Assembly (NCBI RefSeq): GCF_000382705.1
Contig: NZ_ARQE01000011.1
Coordinates: 1-64,000, forward strand
Direction of reading: 5' to 3'
Source: Aureimonas ureilytica DSM 18598 = NBRC 106430
GTDB taxonomy: Bacteria; Pseudomonadota; Alphaproteobacteria; Rhizobiales; Rhizobiaceae
Length of the DNA stretch: 64,000 nt
Notes under the pieces: model-generated
Database searches by the model: none
The model's input: only the letters and a program-made list of their open reading frames with translations
What the model was told of the DNA's origin: nothing
Translations under genes and position numbers: made by a program
Shown here: piece by piece, positions 1-6,870 of the stretch
Layout: each line of letters starts with the position of its first letter
Numbering within the stretch: position 1 is the first letter of the stretch

Positions 1-14
1 GAGGGAGAGGCCGC

Positions 15-287
15 ATGAACCGCGACCAGCTCACCCTTGCCCGTCAGGCCCTCGGCCTGCCCAACCCGCGCCGGCAGTCCTATGCGAACCACTTCGTAGC
101 GCCCCCGCGCGGCGAAGCGCTGGAGGCCTGGGGCGAGATGATCCGTGCCGGCCTCGCGATCTGCCGCACCGGCTCGGCCGAGGCCGGCCCCGCTACCTTC
201 GCCCTCACCCGTGCTGGCGCCGATCGCGCGCTCGCGCCGGGTGAACGCCTTAACCCCACTGACTTCCCGCCGATCGGAGCGCACTGA
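15..287 (+). CDS. Hypothetical protein of mobile element
   Basis: A 90-residue protein of unknown function. The ATG follows a strong purine-rich ribosome binding site (GAGGGAGAGG). I recognise no domain, signal peptide or membrane segment; the sequence is Arg/Ala-rich. Its stop TGA overlaps the ATG of the next gene, and that gene overlaps dnaN, so the three are probably translated together. The integrase and excisionase downstream place it on an integrated element, most likely a prophage or genomic island whose left part lies outside the window. Confidence 0.6.
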   Translation: MNRDQLTLARQALGLPNPRRQSYANHFVAPPRGEALEAWGEMIRAGLAICRTGSAEAGPATFALTRAGADRALAPGERLNPTDFPPIGAH

Positions 288-484
288 TGGCTTGCGAGTT
301 CTGCGATAACGAACGGTCTGGCGTGTCGCTCATACCTGACCTCCGCCGCCTCTATGACCTCGTGGCGGAGCAGCGCACGATCGAAGCGCTGACGATGATG
401 CATGAGGCGGCCCCAGAGGAATTGCCGATGCCGCGCACGATCCTGCGGCTTCGGCAGCACGAGAACGCGGGGACGGACCTATGA
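287..484 (+). CDS. Hypothetical small protein with a CxxC pair
   Basis: A 65-residue protein beginning MACEFCDNE, so it carries one CxxC pair at the N-terminus. A single pair is not enough to call a zinc finger. The start overlaps the stop of the upstream gene (TGATG) and its own stop overlaps the start of dnaN by four bases, which suggests coupled translation. No family is recognised. Small genes packed like this are typical of phage early-region operons. Confidence 0.55.
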   Translation: MACEFCDNERSGVSLIPDLRRLYDLVAEQRTIEALTMMHEAAPEELPMPRTILRLRQHENAGTDL

Positions 485-1587
485 CCATCCTCGCCTTCGC
501 CTGCCAGCGCGACACGCTCTCGGCCGCGCTGGACCGCGCCCGCAAGATCGTCGCTGGGCGCAACACGATCCCGATCCTCAGCAACCTACTCTTGCGCCTG
601 GACGCGGACGGAACGCTGACGATCAAAGGCACCGATCTGGACATTGAAACCTCAGTCCAGGTCGAGAACGTGGACGTGGTGACGCCCGGAGCCACGACCG
701 TTCCCGCTGCCGCCTTCGCGGCCACTGTCGCCAAGATGGCGGCTGGGCGCGTGATCATCGATGCGACGGACACCGCCCTTACGGTCCGCGCCGGGCGCGC
801 CCGCACCACATTCCAAACCTTCCCGGCGGACGACTTCCCCGACATCTCTGCGAAGGTGGCAACCCACACCTTCACGATCCCGCATTTGGACCTTCGCAGG
901 ATCTACGAGAAGTGCGACTTCGCGATCTCCAACGAGGAAACGCGCTACTACCTGTGCGGCGTCTACCTGCGCACGATCGACGGCCAGCTGGTGGCGACGG
1001 CGACGGACGGGCATCGCCTGTCGCGTCTCGCTCTCGAAATGCCCGATGGCGCCGAGGACATGCCCGGCATCATCATCCCCGACCGGACGGTGAGCATGTT
1101 CCGCGAGCTGGCGGATAAGGAGGACGTGCCGATCCAGGTCGGGCTGTCCGAGAACTTCATCCGCCTGCGCAGCCCGAAGATGACGATCTATTCCAGACTC
1201 GTGGATGGCACCTATCCCGATAGCGAGCGCATCATTCCGCGCGGCAACAACCAAGTCGCGATCGTCGAGCTAGCCGCCCTCGTGGCGGCAATCGATCGCT
1301 TGATCGTGCTGACGGACAAAGATCGACGCGCCTACCGGATGGAGTTCACGGCCGGGCAGATCACCATGTTCTCGAAAGCCGATGCCGGCGAGGCGGAAGA
1401 CACGATCGACGCCGCCTGCGACTTCGATCTGACCGTTGGGTTCAACGGCAAATATCTCCAGGACATGTGCAAGACCATGATCGGCCCGAAGCTGCGCCTG
1501 GAGATGGGCGACGCTGGCTCGCCGCCCCTTATTCGGGACGAGGGCGACCCCACCCGCGAACTCGTTCTCATGCCAATGAGGGTTTAG
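481..1587 (+). CDS. dnaN: DNA polymerase III beta subunit (sliding clamp), mobile-element copy
   Basis: A complete beta sliding clamp of 368 residues, close to the usual bacterial length of about 370, expected to have three tandem clamp domains. Family signatures are visible: ISNEETRYYLCGVYL, TDGHRLS, VDGTYPD and the C-terminal MPMR block near the partner-binding cleft. The ring tethers DNA polymerase and other clamp-binding proteins to DNA. This copy is not in the chromosomal dnaA-dnaN setting: it overlaps a small unknown gene upstream and is followed two bases later by an excisionase-like gene and then an integrase. I infer an extra clamp carried by a phage or island, for its own replication or to replace the host clamp. 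Family call is firm; role is inference. Confidence 0.9.
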   Translation: MTILAFACQRDTLSAALDRARKIVAGRNTIPILSNLLLRLDADGTLTIKGTDLDIETSVQVENVDVVTPGATTVPAAAFAATVAKMAAGRVIIDATDTALTVRAGRARTTFQTFPADDFPDISAKVATHTFTIPHLDLRRIYEKCDFAISNEETRYYLCGVYLRTIDGQLVATATDGHRLSRLALEMPDGAEDMPGIIIPDRTVSMFRELADKEDVPIQVGLSENFIRLRSPKMTIYSRLVDGTYPDSERIIPRGNNQVAIVELAALVAAIDRLIVLTDKDRRAYRMEFTAGQITMFSKADAGEAEDTIDAACDFDLTVGFNGKYLQDMCKTMIGPKLRLEMGDAGSPPLIRDEGDPTRELVLMPMRV

Positions 1588-1589
1588 CC

Positions 1590-1934
1590 ATGGGAACCCT
1601 ACTTACGCCCGAACAGGCCGCCGAGCGGCTTGCCATCTCCACCCGTCAATTGCGCGATCTCACACGCAGTGGCAGCATTCGCTACATCGACATCGGAATG
1701 CACGAGCGCGAGACGAGGCGGTACGACCCCGCCGATCTCGCAGCCTTCATAGAGGAACGCAGATGTCAGTCTTCAAGCGCGCCGGTTCGGAGGTCTATTC
1801 CTACGACTTCCGTTATCGGGGCCGCCGCCTTTCAGGAACGACTGATTGCACGACAAGACGCGCGGCAGAAGCGTTTGAACGCCAAGTCAAAGACGAAGCC
1901 AAGCGCGACCAGCTCGACACCTCCAAGCCCCTGA
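1590..1934 (+). CDS. Excisionase-like HTH DNA-binding protein
   Basis: A 114-residue frame starting at ATG 1590, two bases after the dnaN stop. Residues 1 to about 58 form an excisionase/MerR-like winged helix domain: LLTPEQAAERLAIS followed by RQLRDLTRSGSIRYI and a conserved ending PADLAAFIEERR. Such proteins bend DNA and set the direction of integrase-mediated excision. The remaining 57 codons run out of frame over the start of the integrase gene and look like unstructured, basic-rich sequence, so either the protein has an unusual tail or a frameshift has removed an earlier stop. The pairing with the integrase strongly supports a recombination directionality role. Confidence 0.7.
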   Translation: MGTLLTPEQAAERLAISTRQLRDLTRSGSIRYIDIGMHERETRRYDPADLAAFIEERRCQSSSAPVRRSIPTTSVIGAAAFQERLIARQDARQKRLNAKSKTKPSATSSTPPSP

Positions 1935-2839
1935 CGTTCCAGGCCGCCGCGTTCCTGTATTGGAACGAGGTCGGCCAATACCACAGCGATCCGTCCGGCC
2001 CCGAGCGGAACATCGCATGGCTGCAAGCCGAGATCGGGGCCAACACCCTCCTATCCGACATCACGAACGCCACCGTCGCCCGCTTGGTCGCCAAGCGGCG
2101 TGGTGAAGGCGTAGCGAACGGGACAGTCAACCGCACCGTGGTCGAGCCACTGCGCACGATCCTACGCCGGGCCGTCAAAATGAATGGCGCGAAGGTCCAG
2201 GCGATCGACTGGATAGCGCACCGTTTGAAGGAGCCCCAGGAGCGAGTGCGCGAGGCCAGCGCCGTCGAGGAAGAAGCCGTCCTGAAGGTGACGCCCGAGG
2301 ACTATCGCCCTTTGATCCGGTTCGCGATCATGACGGGATGCCGGCGCGCCGAGATCGTCGGCCTGACATGGCAGGACGTGAATTGGTTCGCCCGAGAGTT
2401 CCGCGTCACCGGCAAGGGCGAGCGCTCGCGCACCATCCCCATGACGGCGGCCGTCTACGATCTTCTGTTCAGCCTGAAGGATCACCACAAGACGGCGGTG
2501 TTCACGTTCAAGGCCGCTCGCACTCGCGCCGGTCGCGTGAAAGGCAAGCGCTACCCGATCACGGCCGAGGGCTTGCACACAATCTGGCACCGCTACATTC
2601 GGGCGGCTGTTCCCGACTTCCGGTTCCACGACACACGGCACACAGCGGCCACGCGCCTCGTGCGCACGACCGGCAACCTGAAGATGGCGCAGAAGCTACT
2701 CGGCCACACGAACGTCACCACCACGGCGCGCTATGCGCACGTCACGCACGACGATCTACGTCTCGGACTGGAAGCCGTGGATGCGGCAGGGCCCGAGACG
2801 CAGCGTGCCACAGTCATACGGAAGGTGGCCACGCCCTAA
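1763..2839 (+). CDS. int: Tyrosine-type site-specific recombinase (integrase)
   Basis: A 358-residue phage-type integrase. The N-terminal 55 residues resemble an arm-binding domain, residues 55 to 165 a SAM-like core-binding domain and residues 170 to 335 the catalytic domain. The catalytic set is complete: Arg194 (TGCRRAE), His289 and Arg292 (HDTRH), His315 (LGHTN) and the nucleophile Tyr324 (ARYAHV), so the enzyme should be active. The start ATG has an AGAGGAA ribosome binding site and lies inside the excisionase frame. Integrases of this type commonly use tRNA genes, which fits the truncated tRNA-Gly 2.9 kb downstream, although other genes lie between. Confidence 0.93.
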   Translation: MSVFKRAGSEVYSYDFRYRGRRLSGTTDCTTRRAAEAFERQVKDEAKRDQLDTSKPLTFQAAAFLYWNEVGQYHSDPSGPERNIAWLQAEIGANTLLSDITNATVARLVAKRRGEGVANGTVNRTVVEPLRTILRRAVKMNGAKVQAIDWIAHRLKEPQERVREASAVEEEAVLKVTPEDYRPLIRFAIMTGCRRAEIVGLTWQDVNWFAREFRVTGKGERSRTIPMTAAVYDLLFSLKDHHKTAVFTFKAARTRAGRVKGKRYPITAEGLHTIWHRYIRAAVPDFRFHDTRHTAATRLVRTTGNLKMAQKLLGHTNVTTTARYAHVTHDDLRLGLEAVDAAGPETQRATVIRKVATP

Positions 2840-3047
2840 GCCCCACCCCGGGGTTATTGATGCGACGAGCGGGCGGGGAGCGTTCGATCGCACACGCCTG
2901 CCAGCTGCCGCGCCAGCCGCGAAGAAGTCATAGTGGGTGTCTGGTGACACTTTCTCACCGGATCAAGCGTGCCCTTGCGAAACTAGCGCCTGTTTGCACG
3001 TGATCTTATCGACAGCAGCGGTGAGGAAAGAGGATGCCCAAGCGTCT

Positions 3048-3656
3048 TCATCTCTGTTCGTAATGCGGCTCCGCATCCGAAAGAGGGGTTCCTCCTGTCC
3101 GAAAATATTCTGGCTCCCGAGGACTCAGAACAAGACTATTCTTTTCAAGGACGTAGTATTCGTCTCGATCAGGTCGCGCTTTACTCATCCCCTGCGTAGA
3201 AGACCCCGGCATCAATGGAACTTTGTTGATATTCCGGAGTACGGTTTTATTTTTTAATAAAGCCTTATTTACAGGAACCTTTCGGATAAAAATCGGAAAG
3301 AACCGCCCGTCCTTTCCGTCGCTCCCGTCCCCAAAGATTTGCTTCTCGGGAACCTGTTCAAGGCGTGCATGATATCCATTTCCGTTCAATAACAGAGTCA
3401 GATCGTGCCAGAAACGAAAAGTGCTGTTTGGCATCTGTACCCATTCGAAATTGACAACAAACACGACCCCCCTTTTATTGATGTTGTTCGTCTGTACGAC
3501 GGTCGTATTTTTCAGCGCAGCGGCGAGCTTTCCAGCGGACGCGTCATTTGAGCTTTTACTCAGGAAACGCAAAGCACGCATTTCAGCAATTCGCCATTCC
3601 TGCTGCGCGCAAGTGCCGTATTTTATTTCGTTTATGAAGTCAAAACATACAGTCAT
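3048..3656 (-). CDS. Hypothetical protein, orphan, AT-richer than surroundings
   Basis: A 202-residue frame with no recognised domain. It has lower GC and far more Asn, Lys and Phe than neighbouring genes, a sign of transfer from a different genome. The middle part (around residues 60 to 130) has a globular look with the stretch GVVFVVNFEWVQ; the C-terminal third is charged and low in structure. It stands alone on the minus strand, convergent with the integrase, with 208 bases between them in which I see nothing coding. It could be a real cargo gene or a remnant; no family homology is claimed. Confidence 0.45.
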   Translation of the reverse strand: MTVCFDFINEIKYGTCAQQEWRIAEMRALRFLSKSSNDASAGKLAAALKNTTVVQTNNINKRGVVFVVNFEWVQMPNSTFRFWHDLTLLLNGNGYHARLEQVPEKQIFGDGSDGKDGRFFPIFIRKVPVNKALLKNKTVLRNINKVPLMPGSSTQGMSKARPDRDEYYVLEKNSLVLSPREPEYFRTGGTPLSDAEPHYEQR

Positions 3657-3800
3657 CGGTCAACCCCGCACTGAATCTAGCGTGTTTTACTCCTTTCGAT
3701 CGATGGTGAGCAATCATTCCTTTGGAATGTCAGTCTCGAAATTCGTCCCAGCGTCTACTTTCGGATATCCGATCCGACGACAAAGAGCGCGGGTTTTTGG

Positions 3801-3826
3801 TTGACATCCCACACATCGACGTGTGG
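3801..3826 (+). promoter_or_regulatory. Candidate promoter with inverted-repeat operator ahead of the AraC-family gene
   Basis: TTGACA at 3801 is a good -35 element, about 115 bases before the AraC-family start. Immediately behind it lies a perfect 6-base inverted repeat, CCACAC and GTGTGG, separated by six bases (3809 to 3826). Its place in the promoter spacer suggests a repressor or autoregulator site. The -10 element is not convincing. Confidence 0.35.
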
Positions 3827-3918
3827 TAGATCGGTCCAGGTCGTTGAGAACCGCATCTACAGATCATGGCTAAGCTGATGCAGGATGCCATTCATACTAC
3901 GTCGCCCAATATCCGTTC

Positions 3919-4935
3919 ATGATTGAGCCTCTACCGAGTGTCCACCTCAGTTCGACCGAGCTCGGGCAGGAAACCGCGCTGTCGGCTTGGAACTCCCTCC
4001 TTCCGCCATACAGGGTTCGCCTACCCATCGACGCTGATCCTAACGACTTCCGTATGGACGTCTCAGCTTGGCTACTGGACCCACTCGTTATCGTAACCGG
4101 AACAACGTCATCCATTCGGATCGACTGCGAAGGAAGCACAAGAAAACAGGGCGACGGCAACGTCGCCTTCGTCTTGTATCTGGATGGAGAGTGGACAGGC
4201 GACGCGGACGGTAAACCTTTCGCCGTTAGCTCAGGGCAGCTGCTCGCACTCGACAACCTCCGACCATCTGGAGGGATCGCAACTGAAAGCCGCTGGGTGA
4301 TCGTCAACGTGCCGAAGCTTGCCTTCGCACAAATGTTTTCTGAGTTTCCAGATCTGCACGGACAAGCATTCCAATCCGCAAACGGAGAATTCCTCGCAGA
4401 ACATATCGGATCGCTCGCTCGGTACCTGCCGCGACTAGCGGTTGGTCATACAGATAAGTTTTCCCGGGCGGCTATCAATTTGATGGCTGCAGCAATGCAA
4501 GATGTGGTGGTTCGAACCGGGGCGAATTTGTCGCTAGACCATTCTGCGGTTCGCGCTCGCGTGGAGCGCTACATCCGACAGAATTTGTCGAACTCGACAC
4601 TCTCGCCGCAAGCCATCGTTCAAGATTTAGAAATAGCACGTGCTACTCTTTATAGAGCGTTCGCGCCGTTAGGAGGTGTTCTAAACTTCATTACGCAATG
4701 CCGCTTGGAAGCAGCCCGAGCGATTTTGCTCCATCCCGAAGATCATCGGACGATAGGTGAAATTGCGGACGTCCTAGGTTTTTCGAGCCCTGCGGTATTC
4801 GCGAAGACATTCAGTCGCGTTTACGGCTGCTCCCCGCGAACGGCTCGTTCGAAAGGTGTAACAAGCCTTCCATTGAGTGGTCGCCTTCTCTTCGATTCAT
4901 GGAGAGACTTTTTGAAATCTGCTTCTAGCAAGTGA
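3919..4935 (+). CDS. AraC/XylS-family transcriptional regulator
   Basis: A 338-residue regulator. The C-terminal 100 residues (about 215 to 315) hold the two helix-turn-helix motifs of the family: the first around SPQAIVQDLEIARATLYRAF, the second around TIGEIADVLGFSSPAVFAKTF followed by YGCSPRTAR. The N-terminal 200 residues resemble the AraC-binding-like sensor domain of the family of AraC regulators that sense small ligands or control catabolic genes; the ligand cannot be read from sequence. No target operon is adjacent: the flanks are an orphan gene and degraded DNA, so it may be an island-borne regulator that has lost its partners. Confidence 0.85.
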   Translation: MIEPLPSVHLSSTELGQETALSAWNSLLPPYRVRLPIDADPNDFRMDVSAWLLDPLVIVTGTTSSIRIDCEGSTRKQGDGNVAFVLYLDGEWTGDADGKPFAVSSGQLLALDNLRPSGGIATESRWVIVNVPKLAFAQMFSEFPDLHGQAFQSANGEFLAEHIGSLARYLPRLAVGHTDKFSRAAINLMAAAMQDVVVRTGANLSLDHSAVRARVERYIRQNLSNSTLSPQAIVQDLEIARATLYRAFAPLGGVLNFITQCRLEAARAILLHPEDHRTIGEIADVLGFSSPAVFAKTFSRVYGCSPRTARSKGVTSLPLSGRLLFDSWRDFLKSASSK

Positions 4936-5184
4936 GGCTAGAACACCTCGATTTGTGGCGTGCCGCTTCGTCTATGCCCCGCAAGGAATTACGTACGTGA
5001 GACCTATCGCTCATGACTAACGTACCACTTCGAGCTTTGGTCTTGGATAGCGAGCATTCGCAACGACGAGGCCGGGATGGATTAATAGGCCATGTTTTAC
5101 GCCAAGGCAGATTATCGCGGTTCGGCAGCACCCCTATGGCGTGTTAGCCCATGAAGCGAGCCGGGCTCCAACCGCGAGGGCGCG

Positions 5185-5482
5185 CTAGACGTAGAGATCG
5201 TTCTGAGGGTCTCTTAGGAACGGCCGAAAGCGAGAACGCGGCAAGGCGTGGCAGCAGACCTTGCACAAAGTGTCCAGCAGCTTGCCGACCTCATCAGGCG
5301 AGATCCACGGGTTTGGTCCGAGCACTCCCGGACGCAGCAGCACGTCTTCGTATTCGATGACCAACCGCCGGAGAGAGCGCGAAGTCGATCTCCCCGGCCA
5401 GCATCCCGCGCAGGATGCGGTTTGACGCTCCGTTCCTAGAGCGCAGGACGCGGACTATGACGTTGGCGTCGGTGACGGTCAT
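5185..5482 (-). pseudogene. PIN-domain toxin (VapC/COG1569-like) remnant, frameshifted
   Basis: Read from ATG 5482, the minus strand gives MTVTDANVIVRVLRSRNG and a segment ending FALSPAV, the first half of a PIN-domain ribonuclease with its first acidic residue (TDAN). The frame then shifts: continuing in the neighbouring frame gives VIEYEDVLLRPGVLG and later RPFLRDPQNDLYV before a TAG stop, which matches the second half of the same family (EY..VL.RP, FLRDP..D). The C-terminus is lost beyond this stop. I conclude a dead toxin gene. No antitoxin is recognisable in the roughly 200 bases upstream, and the 250 bases between it and the AraC gene show no supportable gene. Confidence 0.7.
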
Positions 5483-5689
5483 GATCCGAAAGTGATGTCG
5501 CGGGAGACATCAGTCAAGCATCGGAGGTGTCAGCGAGGCGCGGCGCCAACGACGCCTAGCGCGCGATGATGACCGCGAGATCATGGATGCGCTTTGCGCG
5601 ACGGGGCTTACCAGCAAAATCGCCACGGCGATGCACGATCTGTCAGCTAACCGCCGATAATCTATATGTAAATTCAATTGGGGAATACG

Positions 5690-5728
5690 GCTTGGGAAGC
5701 TGGCGTTCTACCGCTGAACTACGCCCGC
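5690..5728 (-). pseudogene. tRNA-Gly(CCC) 5' half, truncated
   Basis: On the minus strand from 5728 the sequence starts GCGGGCGTAGTTCAGCGG and continues through a complete D arm and the 5' anticodon stem CCAGC with loop TTCCCAA, giving anticodon CCC. Only the first bases of the 3' anticodon stem (GC) match; after that the sequence becomes AT-rich with no T arm and no acceptor 3' strand. The gene therefore cannot make a functional tRNA. The break sits just past the anticodon, a known integration point of tyrosine integrases, with the accessory DNA on its 3' side. Gly GGG codons could still be read by tRNA-Gly(UCC). Confidence 0.7.
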
Positions 5729-6219
5729 GCTCACATCGAAAATCGTAGAGGCAAAGGGATTGAGGCGCAAGGGCAAAAGGCGTCGTGAACTTGGGGGCGC
5801 GACGGGCGAGGAAGGGGCCTCTTGCGATACCCGGTCCGTCGTTCGGGATACCCGGCCCTCTCGCGGACATCGGCCCCGGGCGCTTTGCTTTCCGCTTTCG
5901 GCGAAGAGCCTTTCGCGCATCCGGTGGAAACGCCGGACGCCAGCGCCGCGGGGTTCGGGCGTCGGTCCGCACGCAGCGCCCCTTCCCGCTCTGTGCCGGC
6001 GACGGTGGAAAGGCGTTCGCCCCCGCGCGCGCGCCCTCGACAGAGCCGACCGAACTGCAACCCGCCAGTTGCAGGCATAGGCGAAATTCACCCAAAAACA
6101 CTCGCAATAAGCGCAAATGCTGTTGGCTTTTCTCTACCTATGGTGTACCCATCAGGAGGCACGAGGCGGTGGACCGCGTGGCAGTTTTTCTACACTATAT
6201 CGTCCGACGGATCGTCCTT
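5729..6219. other. Intergenic region without a supportable gene
   Basis: About 490 bases between the truncated tRNA-Gly and the HTH gene. The first 330 bases are very GC-rich. A long open frame on the plus strand reads through into the HTH gene, but its translated sequence is Arg/Ala-rich and without domain character, typical of a spurious extension. The last 150 bases are AT-richer and contain TACCTATGG near 6135, which resembles half of the inverted repeat ahead of the S-layer gene. Confidence 0.5.
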
Positions 6220-6540
6220 ATGGTTGTTCAAACCATCCTCAAAGACGCCCATCGCCAGCGCCTTCGAGAGGAAGGTGGCTCTTGGTTGCGAAAGAAGCGT
6301 GAAGACGCTGGTCTAACGCAGAAGCAACTATCGGAAATACTCGACCTGAAAATCTACACGTTCATCTCGCAGGTCGAACTTGGGCGGGGACGAATTCCCT
6401 TCGAGCGTTACGCCGAATGGGCGCGGGCGCTGAAGATCGACGAATACGAGTTTGCTGCAAAGGTTCTGTCATTCTACGAGCCGGCGATTTTCGACATCGT
6501 CATTTCCGGGCGCGATCAGGGGACAACCAACGCGCTCTGA
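6220..6540 (+). CDS. XRE/Cro-family helix-turn-helix regulator
   Basis: A 106-residue protein with a single Cro/C1-type helix-turn-helix at about residues 20 to 78: WLRKKREDAGLTQKQLSEIL followed by TFISQVELGRGRIPFERYAEW, the usual end of this fold. The C-terminal 30 residues have no known domain. I chose ATG 6220 because everything upstream in frame looks non-coding; ribosome binding sequence is weak there, so the start is uncertain. The gene precedes the S-layer-like gene in the same direction with 330 bases between. It probably binds its own and the neighbouring promoter, as small XRE proteins often do, but that is inference. Confidence 0.75.
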   Translation: MVVQTILKDAHRQRLREEGGSWLRKKREDAGLTQKQLSEILDLKIYTFISQVELGRGRIPFERYAEWARALKIDEYEFAAKVLSFYEPAIFDIVISGRDQGTTNAL

Positions 6541-6625
6541 CGCGCATCTTGCCGATATTGGAACATTATACTTCAAGCGATGGCCTTTTCCGCTCATCGC
6601 CCCCGTCACGCCGTAGACTACAGTG

Positions 6626-6659
6626 ATACCTATAGTTGCAAAATTGCTCGCATAGGTAT
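6626..6659. promoter_or_regulatory. Inverted repeat, candidate operator of the S-layer-like gene
   Basis: ATACCTAT (6626 to 6633) and its exact reverse complement ATAGGTAT (6652 to 6659) are separated by 18 AT-rich bases containing TTGCAAAATTGC. The repeat lies in the 330-base stretch between the XRE gene and the S-layer gene, about 210 bases ahead of the latter. The related half-site TACCTATGG lies ahead of the XRE gene. The rest of this stretch holds no gene I can support. Confidence 0.4.
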
Positions 6660-6870
6660 TGCGGGTGTACAGCAAATGCTTTAGTCGTACCGCAGCTTCG
6701 GGGGTACGTTCCAAAGTTGCAGATCGGTGGGTCCGAAAGAGGGGATCAGGTCGGTCCGGACGCCAGTCCATCGCTCGTCTTGACGGCGCGGAGCGATGAA
6801 CTGGCGGTCGAGATACTCGCGATGCCAGCAGGGCCGGCGCCGGCCCAAATTACGACAACGGAGACTCCAA

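Noticed and set aside
2840-3047. Attachment site directly behind the integrase
   Set aside because: No direct repeat of the tRNA-Gly anticodon region or other convincing core could be found by eye in this stretch.
4507-4525. tRNA T-arm-like GGTTCGAACC sequence
   Set aside because: It lies inside the AraC-family coding sequence and has no acceptor stem or anticodon arm around it; it is not the lost half of the tRNA-Gly.
5785-6219. N-terminal extension of the XRE regulator
   Set aside because: The 145 added residues are Arg/Ala/Pro-rich with no similarity to regulators, and the HTH domain is complete from ATG 6220.
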